Shown: positions 1-7,122, numbered from the stretch's first letter. The stretch: DNA of 8,540 nucleotides from Sulfurospirillum sp. UBA1314 (GCA_002307095.1 DBTO01000195.1:4245-12784); one strand, 5' to 3'. Notes: generated by a model not told the origin, from the letters alone. Numbers and translations are program-made.

Positions 1-1004
1 GCTAATGCAATTTTATCGATGTCATAGCCCTTGAGCGTCACATCTTCACCATACAGTTGAACGAAACCATTGAGCGTACTTTTAAACGTATGCGAATCAC
101 CTATAAAGAAAGAGAGTTTGAGATCACCGTTGGCACTTCCTTCCAGTAAATCTTGATTGAGCAGCTCATGGGAGAGTGACGCTAATTTTAACCCAACGAT
201 TTTACTTTTAATCGAAACTTTGGGTTGCTTACCGCTTAAATCAAATTTACCACTTCCCACAATAGGTGTATCAAAAAGCGTATAACGAAGATTTTCACTC
301 ACGGCAATCGCATTTTTCATCGCTAAGGACATCGAGATGTCGCGCACAGCGTAGGAAGTTCCGTATTGAATCTTGTCGATATGCGTTTCCATCGTACAAA
401 AAAGCGCTTGCAATCGTTGTTTTGAAACATCAAAGCTGATATTATTGATATCCAAATCGATCTTTTCAAAAACAATCTGTGTATTATTGCTCACATCCGT
501 ATACGTTACATTGGCATTACTAAATTTAACTTTTTTGACATTGACAAGAGGAAAGTCATTCTCTATTTCAAGGGTTGCATTGCTCTCTTTTGCCTTTTTA
601 TCATTCGATTTCGTGACAAGAGGCAATTCATAGTTATACTTGCCCTCTTTATTTTTTTCAACCAATAATGTTAAATTATCAATGGAAATATGCCGTACTT
701 TCACCTCTTTTTTAATCAGTGCTGAAAGATCTAACGCAACATCAAAACTCCCCAATTTTGCAAACGGAGCTTCAGAAGGATGGGAAGGATTGAGGATTTC
801 AACATCAAAAATACTCACTCCAGCAGGAGAAAGAGAAGGCGTAATGTCACCACGAATCATCACTTCATAGCCCGTACTCTCTTTAATCGCTTTTTGAATA
901 CGCGGTTTATACTCGTTAAAATCAATCACTTTAATAAGCAAGAAAAAAGTAACAATACTAAAGGCAAAAAACAACACGATACTTAACAATATCTTCTGAA
1001 ACAT
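1..1004 (-). CDS. AsmA family membrane-anchored protein, C-terminus cut by window edge
   Basis: Read on the minus strand from an ATG at 1004-1002; the frame stays open to the left edge (334 complete codons), so the C-terminus is missing. Residues 5-27 form one hydrophobic membrane anchor, followed directly by DFNEYKPRIQKAIKESTGYE (28-47) and a conserved-looking RGDI, typical of the AsmA N-terminal domain. The rest is a beta-rich periplasmic-type sequence, and the last visible stretch (GSANGDLKLS, later LKGYDIDKIAL) resembles the AsmA C-terminal region. AsmA-like proteins are inner-membrane-anchored periplasmic proteins linked to outer-membrane assembly and lipid transport between membranes; the exact role here is not known. 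A purine-rich AGAGGGAAGA lies just before the ATG, and pyrF ends 16 bp upstream, so it is probably the distal gene of the same transcript. The family call is good; the specific function is open. Confidence 0.8.
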   Translation of the reverse strand, partial: MFQKILLSIVLFFAFSIVTFFLLIKVIDFNEYKPRIQKAIKESTGYEVMIRGDITPSLSPAGVSIFDVEILNPSHPSEAPFAKLGSFDVALDLSALIKKEVKVRHISIDNLTLLVEKNKEGKYNYELPLVTKSNDKKAKESNATLEIENDFPLVNVKKVKFSNANVTYTDVSNNTQIVFEKIDLDINNISFDVSKQRLQALFCTMETHIDKIQYGTSYAVRDISMSLAMKNAIAVSENLRYTLFDTPIVGSGKFDLSGKQPKVSIKSKIVGLKLASLSHELLNQDLLEGSANGDLKLSFFIGDSHTFKSTLNGFVQLYGEDVTLKGYDIDKIAL

Positions 1005-1020
1005 TCTTCCCTCTTAGTGT

Positions 1021-1704
1021 CTAAATATTTTCGATAATTTTCTTTACAATGCCCAGCGGATCATTACTATGGTAGATCGGCCGACCGACTACAATAAAAT
1101 CAGACTGCTGTGTTTTCGCCATTTCCAAATCAGCGACTCTTTCTTGGTCATTATTGCTCTCGCCAAAAGGACGAATACCTGGGGTGAGCGTTAAAAATGA
1201 AGTAGCTGTATGCGCTTTAATATCTAAGCTTTCATAAACAGAGCAGACCACACCATGCAAACCACTCGCATACGCATCTTTGGCAAACTCAACTGCTTTT
1301 TGCGCAATAGGCGTATGGTAAATTGCTTCAAAAGAGGCGTTATCAAAGCTGGTCAAGGCTGTGACGGCTAAAACGATCGGTGGTTTTGGAAATGTATTGA
1401 CGCGCTCCATGACCATACGCATCGCTTTAACGCCACTTGAAGCATGAACGTTGAACATATCCACACCCAGACTTACCATCGACTCAGCGGCATCTGCCAT
1501 CGTGTTGGGGATGTCATGGATCTTGAGGTCTAAAAAAATTTTAAAATTTGGGTTGATCGCTTTGATCTCATGCAAAAGTGCTTCGCCATCTCGAATAAAA
1601 GAGCGAAGCCCCACTTTAAGCCATACATCTTCACTTTTAAGCTTTTGAATCAGTGCGATATTTTCAGCACGATTGGGTAAATCAAGTGCAACGCACACCT
1701 TCAT
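1021..1704 (-). CDS. pyrF: Orotidine 5'-phosphate decarboxylase
   Basis: A 227-residue protein of normal length for bacterial OMP decarboxylase, which converts OMP to UMP in the last step of de novo pyrimidine synthesis in the cytoplasm. The TIM-barrel signatures are present in order: VALD at 5-8, substrate-side Lys30, the catalytic DLKIHD charge network (Asp59, Lys61, Asp64) followed by IPNT, TPGIR at 174-178, and the phosphate-binding VGRPI at 206-210. The ATG start (1704-1702) overlaps the nusB stop by one base (TAATG), and a GGAGAGAG sequence about 8-10 bases upstream lies inside the nusB 3' end, so the two genes are probably translationally coupled. The nusB-pyrF adjacency is what I recall in Campylobacter. 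No defects seen. Confidence 0.97.
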   Translation of the reverse strand: MKVCVALDLPNRAENIALIQKLKSEDVWLKVGLRSFIRDGEALLHEIKAINPNFKIFLDLKIHDIPNTMADAAESMVSLGVDMFNVHASSGVKAMRMVMERVNTFPKPPIVLAVTALTSFDNASFEAIYHTPIAQKAVEFAKDAYASGLHGVVCSVYESLDIKAHTATSFLTLTPGIRPFGESNNDQERVADLEMAKTQQSDFIVVGRPIYHSNDPLGIVKKIIENI

Positions 1705-2111
1705 TATTGGCTCTCTCCATCTCTAGAAATCGCGTCTAAAACACCGTTGATAAACTTGGGGCTTGTCTCATTGCACAGTTTTTTTGCCAGTTCTATCGCT
1801 TCGTTGATAATGACCGCGTTATCGAGTTCTGAGTACAAAACTTCATACGCACCCAGTCTTAAAATGGCACGTTCAAGCGTTCCAATTTCACTCAGATTCC
1901 ACTCTTTGAGATGAAGATTGATCGCTTCATCAATGATGGCTAAATGCTCTTTGACGCCATGGTACAATCCAAGGGCAAACTCTTTTTGCTGATTTCGAAT
2001 CTTTTTTTCTTCAAAAAGTTCGTCTATAAATTTTTCAATGCCAGAATTTCCAATATCTTCTGCATATAAAAGGGTGATAATACTCTCTCGTGCTTGATGT
2101 CGTGTTGCCAA
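1704..2111 (-). CDS. nusB: Transcription antitermination factor NusB
   Basis: A 135-residue all-helical protein of the usual NusB length. It binds boxA RNA with NusE (ribosomal protein S10) and supports antitermination on rRNA operons. Family landmarks are the N-terminal ATRHQARE (RNA-binding arginines), the central GTLERAILRLGAYE (about 77-90) and the C-terminal VIINEAIELAKKL followed by FINGVLDAI. The start is a TTG at 2111-2109, supported by AAGGA seven bases upstream; this Shine-Dalgarno overlaps the ribH stop codon (TAAGGA), with only 9 bp between the genes, pointing to coupled translation. It overlaps pyrF by one base downstream. The TTG start may keep its expression modest. The assignment is secure. 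Confidence 0.96.
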   Translation of the reverse strand: MATRHQARESIITLLYAEDIGNSGIEKFIDELFEEKKIRNQQKEFALGLYHGVKEHLAIIDEAINLHLKEWNLSEIGTLERAILRLGAYEVLYSELDNAVIINEAIELAKKLCNETSPKFINGVLDAISRDGESQ

Positions 2112-2120
2112 AGCGTTTCC

Positions 2121-2585
2121 TTATAGGTGTTTGTAAAGGCTAATGAGTTCGATCAAACCTGTCATGGCTTCAAAGCCTTTATTGCCGGCTTTGCTGCCTG
2201 CACGCTCGATCGCTTGCTCGATATTATCGGTGGTTAAAACACCAAAAGTGACGGGTTTTTGATACTTTAATGCGGTATTAGCAACGCCTTTGGTCGCTTC
2301 GGCAGCTACGTAGTCAAAATGAGGCGTACTGCCACGAATAATTGCACCGACACAACAGACCGCGTCGTATTTGCCACTGCTTAAAATTTTATCGAGCGCT
2401 AAAGGAATTTCATACGCCCCAGGGACCAAAATAAGGTCAAGATTTTTCTCATCCCCTCCATGACGAATAAACGCATCACGTGCTCCTTCAACCAAACGAT
2501 CAGTGATAATATGGTTAAATCGGCTGTTGATAATTGCCACTTTTTCTTTACCATTAAGGGAGAGTTTTCCTTCAATAATATTCAT
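2121..2585 (-). CDS. ribH: 6,7-dimethyl-8-ribityllumazine synthase
   Basis: A 154-residue protein of typical lumazine synthase length. The enzyme condenses 5-amino-6-ribitylamino-uracil with 3,4-dihydroxy-2-butanone 4-phosphate, the penultimate step of riboflavin synthesis, usually in 60-mer or pentameric assemblies. Visible active-site elements are SRFN (21-24), VPGAYEIP (54-61), GAIIRGSTPHFDYV (80-93) with the catalytic His89, GVLTTDNIEQA (115-125) and the phosphate-binding Arg128 in the run ERAGSKAGNKG. The ATG at 2585 has AAGGA five bases upstream. This is the first gene after the 71-bp gap behind the SatP gene, and an A/T-rich promoter-like element lies in that gap, so ribH-nusB-pyrF may also have its own promoter. 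In relatives I recall kdsA directly before ribH; here two other genes intervene. Confidence 0.97.
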   Translation of the reverse strand: MNIIEGKLSLNGKEKVAIINSRFNHIITDRLVEGARDAFIRHGGDEKNLDLILVPGAYEIPLALDKILSSGKYDAVCCVGAIIRGSTPHFDYVAAEATKGVANTALKYQKPVTFGVLTTDNIEQAIERAGSKAGNKGFEAMTGLIELISLYKHL

Positions 2586-2607
2586 AATGTTCCTTTTTTA
2601 CTTTCTC

Positions 2608-2615
2608 TTATAATA
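2608..2615 (-). promoter_or_regulatory. Possible -10 element upstream of ribH
   Basis: In the 71-bp gap between the SatP gene and ribH, the minus strand carries TATTATAA (2615-2608), close to the TATAAT consensus and preceded by TGTTG. It lies 22 bases before the ribH ATG. No convincing -35 box is seen, but -35 sequences are poorly conserved for the housekeeping sigma factor of Campylobacterota. It would give an independent start for ribH-nusB-pyrF. Read-through from upstream is equally possible. Confidence 0.3.
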
Positions 2616-2656
2616 CAACATTTTTCGTTACACTTTGATTAGAAGCGATTCGTAGA

Positions 2657-3265
2657 CTATTTAAAGATGCCTAAAGGCTTGCCAATTGGTAAAAATGGCT
2701 TGCCAAAATGATGATTAAGAAGGATGGCTCCTGAGCCGTAAAACGAAAGAAGTGCAATGCCAAGTTCCGCGTAAGCTGCTAAGGTATGAGCGCTATGAAA
2801 CCAGCCAAAAGTATCACCAACCAGTCCCAAAAAGAGAAGGTCGATCAGAACAAAAATCGCCAGCAAAACCTTGTTGGTCTCAACTGCCCCGATTGTCATA
2901 AAAAGCGTAAAAATAAGATAACCAACGAACGCAACACCCAGTTGCTTGCCATCGGCTTGAGACGCTAGAACCTCACCCAAAAGCCCCAGTTTAACCATCC
3001 ACGAAAACGCCACGCCAAACCAAAAAAACGCGTACGCACCAAAGGCAGTCGCCCCAAACGTATTATTGTGTTTAAAGTCAAAAAAACAGGCGATGAGCTG
3101 AACAAAAGCGCCCAAAAAGATAGCCCAAGGCAAGACGAGCGAAAGCCCCACTGTCAGACCTAATTTTTGCGATGAAGCAACCAGTGTCACCATAGCCAAA
3201 CCAAAAAGACCTAGTGGCGTTGGGTCGGCAACAACAGTTTTAATGCGTTGAATATCTTGCGTCAC
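2657..3265 (-). CDS. satP: SatP/YaaH (GPR1/FUN34) family acetate-type transporter
   Basis: A 202-residue, strongly hydrophobic protein with about six membrane segments, the normal size for bacterial SatP/YaaH. The family takes up acetate and, in E. coli, succinate across the inner membrane. The N-terminal signature DPTPLGLFGLA (14-24) matches the family NPxPLGL motif, with Asp in place of the usual Asn. Further landmarks are FFDFKHNNTFGATAFGAYAF (about 62-81), GDTFGWFHSAHTLAAYAELG and a C-terminal GKPFLPIGKP. The start is a GTG (3265-3263), preceded by GGGAG about eight bases upstream; this Shine-Dalgarno lies in one arm of an inverted repeat. Gaps of 69 bp to ovoA and 71 bp to ribH are larger than elsewhere in the run. 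The family is secure, the substrate is inferred, and the gene symbol follows E. coli. Confidence 0.88.
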   Translation of the reverse strand: MTQDIQRIKTVVADPTPLGLFGLAMVTLVASSQKLGLTVGLSLVLPWAIFLGAFVQLIACFFDFKHNNTFGATAFGAYAFFWFGVAFSWMVKLGLLGEVLASQADGKQLGVAFVGYLIFTLFMTIGAVETNKVLLAIFVLIDLLFLGLVGDTFGWFHSAHTLAAYAELGIALLSFYGSGAILLNHHFGKPFLPIGKPLGIFK

Positions 3266-3271
3266 GATACA

Positions 3272-3298
3272 CTCTCCCTTTATTTAAAATAAAGAGAG
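3272..3298. repeat. Inverted repeat over the satP ribosome-binding site
   Basis: CTTTATTT (3278-3285), one spacer A, then AAATAAAG (3287-3294) is a perfect 8+8 inverted repeat. After a two-base bulge (CC, 3276-3277) it continues for four more pairs (CTCT 3272-3275 with AGAG 3295-3298). In the satP mRNA the distal arm contains the GGGAG Shine-Dalgarno sequence, so folding could hide it. With a one-base spacer the inner pairs must open to form a loop, so a protein-binding operator is an alternative. No T-tract follows on either strand, so it does not look like an intrinsic terminator. Confidence 0.5.
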
Positions 3299-3334
3299 AA
3301 TTGTAGTCTAACATTCTAATAATCGTGTGATAAA

Positions 3335-5425
3335 TTACTTTTTCTTCCACACGCTTACATGTAAAGATTTAACAACCTCTTTTCGCGCACTTTCATGGGT
3401 ACTCAAGCGCATCTCCACAGGCGTTACATGTAAATCAAAAAAGGGCGATAAATGCTCATTTAAAGCGTCAAATGTACTGTATTTTTCGCCATTTTTCTTA
3501 ATGCCACCGAGCCATTTAGCACGAGGTGTTTTGGACTCATCCCAATCGTAGCTGCTTGCAATGACCAAAAATCCGTTTACATGTAAACGCTCTTTGATGT
3601 TTGTCAAAAACAGCGCAGGATCATACAAGGTATCGAGTATGTCATTGGCTAAGATGAGATCATACCCATCAAAATAAGGCTTCATATTGTGCGGATCGGC
3701 TTGCCAAAATTCTACTTTTTGGATCTTTGGATCAATGTCAAAATCACTCAAATTTTTCTCGATAAAGAGAGCGAGCTCACCCTCTTCTTTTAAAGCATAT
3801 TTGAGTTTGCCACTCTCTTTAAAATTGGTTGCAAGCCTGACCACACGCGCGGTAAATTCGATGCCATGCACCATTGAAAAATGACGCGCAAGTGCAAACG
3901 TTCCACGCCCTACTCCACAGCCAATTTTAAGTGCTTTAGTTTTTTCACTGCCAAGCGCGATGCAAAACTGAGCCATTGTTTCATAATAGTTGTTCTCAAT
4001 TTCTCCAAAATGCGCATCGCAAATTTTGGCAAGTGCAAAATCTGTTTCGTAAAAAACCGAATGCGTTTCCACAGGCTCGTTGGATTCAATGTAGCGAAAC
4101 CCTGCATGTTGGTAAAAATGACGACGAAAGGCGTAACGAGAAGCCCTGATGATTTCATTTCCCGTGCTAATCCACGAGCCACCTTTGATGATGTTATGCC
4201 TATCATCAAAAGTAGGCACAGAGAAATCATCGTAGAGCGGATGGACGGCAAAGCCATCAAACCCATTCATCGGCGTCTCGCTCCATTGCCACACATTGCC
4301 GATGACATCGTAAAAATCGCCAAAGGCAAAGGTATCCACAGGCACGCTTGAAGCAAAATACTCTAGGTTAATATTGGCAGGTGCTTTGTCCCAAAACGGC
4401 TCATCTACCTTTACATGTAAGTCTCGAAGAACGTACCACTCTTCCTCGCTTGGAAGGCGAATAGACTTACCTTCTTTCGCACTTTTCCAATTGCAAAACG
4501 CTTTGGCTTCAAGGTAGTTGATCTCCACAGGCCAACTCCACGGCATGGCGATCTCTTCCGCCATTAAGCGAAGTTTATAACCTGCATCATCTTTGCGCCA
4601 AAACAGAGGCATGGTCGCATTTTTATACGTTTTCCACTTCCAGCCCTCTTCATTCCAAAAACGCTCATTTTCATAGCCACCCTCTTCCATAAAGCCCAAA
4701 AACTCGGTGTTTGAAACAAGGAATTTCGACGCTTTAAAGTCCTTGACATCCTTTACATGTAAACCGTATTCGTTATCCCAACCGTACAGCGCATCGTCTC
4801 TTTTTTTCTCCAAACGAAGCGTGCTACCCTTTACGCTTATCAGTTCATTTTCCACAACAGGCGTATCGAGTGGACATGTTTTCCAAAAATCGCTTGGCTT
4901 TACCTGCTCAAGTGGTAACTGGCGAATCAACACCGATGATGTTTCTAAGTGAATCCTCTCATGCTCAATGCCCATCATAATCGCCCAAAATGGACTCTCC
5001 CACGAAATGGGCATCGAAAGTGGCAACGTGTCAATGAGTTCTAAAATTTTAGCTTTGACCTGCTCTCGATACGCCCTAATTTCAGCAATGCGAGGCCATG
5101 TGTAATGCGCTTGGTTCAGATCATCCCAACTCATTTCATCCACCCCAATCGCAAAAATCGACTCGTAAGTCGGATTGATGCGTTTGTCTAAAATTTTGGC
5201 AAGGACAAGTTTATTGATAAAAAAGGTCGCCGTATGCCCAAAGTAAAAGACCAACGGGTGACGCAGAGGATCGGCGGTGAGGTAGTAACTCTCATCACCG
5301 CTCAAAAGTTCAAAAAGCCTCTCATAGACCGTGTAGGTTTTGAGAAAATACTCTCTGATTTCCTGCCTTTTTTGTTCGCTTGTTCCTTGATTGAGGAGGA
5401 TGTTACGCGTTGGGATCAGTTGCAT
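3335..5425 (-). CDS. ovoA: Ovothiol synthase OvoA (5-histidylcysteine sulfoxide synthase with fused methyltransferase)
   Basis: A 696-residue three-domain protein with full OvoA architecture. OvoA is an iron- and O2-dependent enzyme that joins cysteine to C5 of histidine as a sulfoxide; its methyltransferase domain later N-methylates 5-thiohistidine to ovothiol A, a redox-active antioxidant thiol. Domain 1 (about 1-180) is DinB-like with FGHTATFF (His64) and the HX3HXE iron motif HERIHLE (His155, His159, Glu161). Domain 2 (about 195-446) is a formylglycine-generating-enzyme-like fold with RLPSEEEW (323-330), VIGNVWQWSETP (374-385), KGGSW (414-418) and FRRHFYQHAGFRY. Domain 3 (about 480-696) is a class I SAM methyltransferase with KIGCGVGRGTF (500-510) and LILANDILDTL (590-600). 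The ATG lies one base after the kdsA stop, with AAAGG upstream inside kdsA, implying coupling. The gene carries five TTACATGTAA palindromes, each read as Leu-His-Val. No ovoB (the PLP lyase needed between the two OvoA steps) is in the window. Confidence 0.93.
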   Translation of the reverse strand: MQLIPTRNILLNQGTSEQKRQEIREYFLKTYTVYERLFELLSGDESYYLTADPLRHPLVFYFGHTATFFINKLVLAKILDKRINPTYESIFAIGVDEMSWDDLNQAHYTWPRIAEIRAYREQVKAKILELIDTLPLSMPISWESPFWAIMMGIEHERIHLETSSVLIRQLPLEQVKPSDFWKTCPLDTPVVENELISVKGSTLRLEKKRDDALYGWDNEYGLHVKDVKDFKASKFLVSNTEFLGFMEEGGYENERFWNEEGWKWKTYKNATMPLFWRKDDAGYKLRLMAEEIAMPWSWPVEINYLEAKAFCNWKSAKEGKSIRLPSEEEWYVLRDLHVKVDEPFWDKAPANINLEYFASSVPVDTFAFGDFYDVIGNVWQWSETPMNGFDGFAVHPLYDDFSVPTFDDRHNIIKGGSWISTGNEIIRASRYAFRRHFYQHAGFRYIESNEPVETHSVFYETDFALAKICDAHFGEIENNYYETMAQFCIALGSEKTKALKIGCGVGRGTFALARHFSMVHGIEFTARVVRLATNFKESGKLKYALKEEGELALFIEKNLSDFDIDPKIQKVEFWQADPHNMKPYFDGYDLILANDILDTLYDPALFLTNIKERLHVNGFLVIASSYDWDESKTPRAKWLGGIKKNGEKYSTFDALNEHLSPFFDLHVTPVEMRLSTHESARKEVVKSLHVSVWKKK
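3355..3364. repeat. TTACATGTAA palindrome, copy 1
   Basis: Perfect 10-bp palindrome close to the 3' end of ovoA, flanked as C...A. It is read as Leu-His-Val (688-690), seven residues from the OvoA C-terminus. Confidence 0.9.
3424..3433. repeat. TTACATGTAA palindrome, copy 2
   Basis: Perfect 10-bp palindrome in ovoA, read as Leu-His-Val at residues 665-667, 60 bases of core-to-core spacing from copy 1. Confidence 0.9.
3574..3589. repeat. CGTTTACATGTAAACG palindrome, copy 3 (longest)
   Basis: A perfect 16-bp palindrome containing the TTACATGTAA core (3577-3586). It lies in the ovoA methyltransferase domain and encodes Leu-His-Val-Asn (614-617), at the place where class I methyltransferases usually have a Lys-Pro-Gly-Gly-like turn before a hydrophobic strand. 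Confidence 0.92.
4411..4420. repeat. TTACATGTAA palindrome, copy 4
   Basis: Perfect 10-bp palindrome in the ovoA FGE-like domain, read as Leu-His-Val (336-338), between RLPSEEEW and the DEPFW segment. Confidence 0.9.
4752..4763. repeat. TTTACATGTAAA palindrome, copy 5
   Basis: Perfect 12-bp palindrome in ovoA, read as Leu-His-Val-Lys (222-225), at the entry to the FGE-like domain. Confidence 0.9.
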
Positions 5426-5426
5426 C

Positions 5427-6227
5427 TTATGCCTTTAAGCTGTCTTGAATCGCTTTAATATCTTTGATCGCTAACCCTAAATCTTCTAAGTCAAGCATAT
5501 TAGGTCCATCGCACAGCGCTTCACACGGGTTAAAATGGGTTTCAAAAAAGAAACCATCCACGCCTACCGCTGCGGCAGCGCGTGAAAGCGGACGGACAAA
5601 CTCACGTTTTCCACCACTTTTACCCCCTTCCGTTCCTGGCATTTGCACCGAATGGGTTGCATCAAAAATGACAGGGGCAAACTCACGCATGATGCCAAAA
5701 CTACGTGCATCGACGACTAAATTGCCGTATCCAAATGTACTGCCACGTTCCGTCAGCCACACGCCTGCTTTTTTAGCGGCTTCATAACCCTCTTCTTTGA
5801 CACCTCTGGTATCAAGCACTTTCTTGACCGAATAGCGCATATCCGCAGGATTTAAAAACTGTCCTTTTTTAACATTGACCACGCATTTGGTTTGCGCTGC
5901 TGCGACTAAAAGATCCGTTTGACGACACAAAAACGCTGGAATTTGAAGCACATCAACGACTTCGCCAACGGGTTTAGCTTGAGTGTAGTCGTGAATATCG
6001 GTTAACAGTTTGTAACCAAACTGCGTTCTCACCTCATCTAAAAGTTTTAAGCCCTCGTCCATGCCAGGACCTCTAAAACTATCAATACTGGTACGATTGG
6101 CTTTATCAAAACTGCTTTTAAAATAAAAATCTATGCTGTTGTCTTCGTGATAGCTCATTAATTTCTCTGCAACCCTAAACAGGTTGTCTCTGCTTTCAAT
6201 GACACACGGTCCTGCAATTAAAATCAC
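5427..6227 (-). CDS. kdsA: 3-deoxy-8-phosphooctulonate (KDO-8-P) synthase, metal-dependent type
   Basis: A 266-residue protein of the normal KdsA length. It condenses phosphoenolpyruvate with arabinose 5-phosphate to KDO 8-phosphate, the first committed step to the KDO sugar of lipopolysaccharide or lipooligosaccharide. Visible motifs are AGPCVIES (5-12), FKSSFDKANRTS (36-47), SFRGPGM, FLNPADM, RGSTFGYGNLVVD (161-173) and FDATHSVQMPG. The Cys8 in AGPC marks the metal-dependent subclass (as in Aquifex), and the other expected ligands are in place: His192, Glu229 in FFETH, and Asp240 in CDGPNM. The metal-independent E. coli type has Asn instead of Cys. The start is GTG (6227-6225), with a strong AAAGGAG five bases upstream. 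It overlaps the end of the permease gene by four bases (GTGA) and sits one base before ovoA, so three genes are coupled. Confidence 0.97.
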   Translation of the reverse strand: MILIAGPCVIESRDNLFRVAEKLMSYHEDNSIDFYFKSSFDKANRTSIDSFRGPGMDEGLKLLDEVRTQFGYKLLTDIHDYTQAKPVGEVVDVLQIPAFLCRQTDLLVAAAQTKCVVNVKKGQFLNPADMRYSVKKVLDTRGVKEEGYEAAKKAGVWLTERGSTFGYGNLVVDARSFGIMREFAPVIFDATHSVQMPGTEGGKSGGKREFVRPLSRAAAAVGVDGFFFETHFNPCEALCDGPNMLDLEDLGLAIKDIKAIQDSLKA

Positions 6228-7117
6228 TCTTTCTCCTTTGCTACGATAATTCCACTAAGAACGACTAAGAGTATACCAAATAGTCCAATAATATCGGGTA
6301 AATCATCTCCTAAAACCATGCCAATCATCAGAGAGAAGAAGATAATCGAATACCCAGCCGCTCCCACAATTCCCGCTTTTGTGGTCGCAAACGCCTTGGT
6401 CATATACACTTGTCCAACGGCACCCGCTAACCCCATTAAAAAGATATAAAGCCACTCAACTCCGACAGGAACAACGAATTTTCCTAGCATAAAATCAAAC
6501 ATCGGTGTGTGAAAATATTCACTTAACACCATAAAAAGTGCAGGAAAAAAAGTTCCCGTTGAGACAAAGGCTAAGACAATGACGCGCGTGTCATAGACGC
6601 GATTAAGCTCTCGCACACTCGTATACGCAAGTGCCGCTCCAAGACCGCTAAACAGTCCAAAAAGATCGGTTTTTGAGAGCATCAGACCGTTGGGCTTCAT
6701 CACACACACGATGCCGAGAAAGCCAATAAAAACAGCCACCCATCCTTTCCAACCGATTTTTTCTTTCAAAAAGAAAAACGCCAAAATTGCGGTAAAAATG
6801 GGCGCTGTTCTGGAAAAGGTGATTGCATCGGCAAGGGGAATATGCGCGATATTGTAGAAGAAAACCAGCATGGAAGCAAATCCAATGAGGGCTCGAAAAA
6901 GAAGTAACCAAGGCTTCCCACCCACTTGTTTGATAGGAAGTTTAAAGAGACTCAATGCTACAAAAAGCATGGTAAATCCATTACGAAAGAAGACCACTTC
7001 CACTGAATCCATACTATGGCTAAGCACCTTCGCAAAAGCACCATCAAACGCAAAACTAAACGAGGAGATCAGCATAAACAAAACGCCTCTGTTTATACCG
7101 CCAATAAACTGTCTCAA
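6224..7117 (-). CDS. DMT superfamily (EamA domain) permease
   Basis: A hydrophobic protein with about ten membrane helices in two EamA repeats (roughly residues 10-145 and 160-295), typical of small-metabolite exporters of the drug/metabolite transporter superfamily. Recognisable segments are NRGVLFMLISSFSFAFDGAF, EVVFFRNGFTMLF, AFFFLKEKIGWKGW (end of repeat 1) and the repeat 2 run AGAVGQVYMTKAF. The substrate cannot be read from the sequence. I chose TTG at 7117 (297 residues) because CGGAG lies five bases upstream. An in-frame TTG at 7156 would give 310 residues but has no Shine-Dalgarno, and the extra residues look unlike an N-terminus. It overlaps kdsA by four bases. I recall a membrane protein of this type between der and kdsA in C. 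jejuni, so this is part of the conserved cluster and not of the ovoA insertion. Confidence 0.88.
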   Translation of the reverse strand: MRQFIGGINRGVLFMLISSFSFAFDGAFAKVLSHSMDSVEVVFFRNGFTMLFVALSLFKLPIKQVGGKPWLLLFRALIGFASMLVFFYNIAHIPLADAITFSRTAPIFTAILAFFFLKEKIGWKGWVAVFIGFLGIVCVMKPNGLMLSKTDLFGLFSGLGAALAYTSVRELNRVYDTRVIVLAFVSTGTFFPALFMVLSEYFHTPMFDFMLGKFVVPVGVEWLYIFLMGLAGAVGQVYMTKAFATTKAGIVGAAGYSIIFFSLMIGMVLGDDLPDIIGLFGILLVVLSGIIVAKEKE

Positions 7118-7122
7118 AATAA

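Noticed and set aside
373..986. Plus-strand frames in the first kilobase
   Set aside because: The minus strand carries one continuous AsmA-family frame through this stretch, with an anchor helix and a good start, which explains it fully.
3299..3334. Possible terminator after ovoA
   Set aside because: No GC-rich stem followed by a T-tract on the minus strand; the nearby inverted repeat is AT-rich and lacks a T run after it.
3881..4351. 156-codon open frame on the plus strand inside ovoA, and similar shorter ones opposite kdsA, the permease, der and others
   Set aside because: These lie opposite or out of phase with clearly recognised genes, have no family resemblance, and reflect codon bias of the real gene.
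3414..4862. CCACAGG repeated four times in ovoA
   Set aside because: All are codons for Pro-Val-Glu/Asp in the same phase (CCT GTG GA); the word is not palindromic, has little shared flank, and is explained by codon preference.
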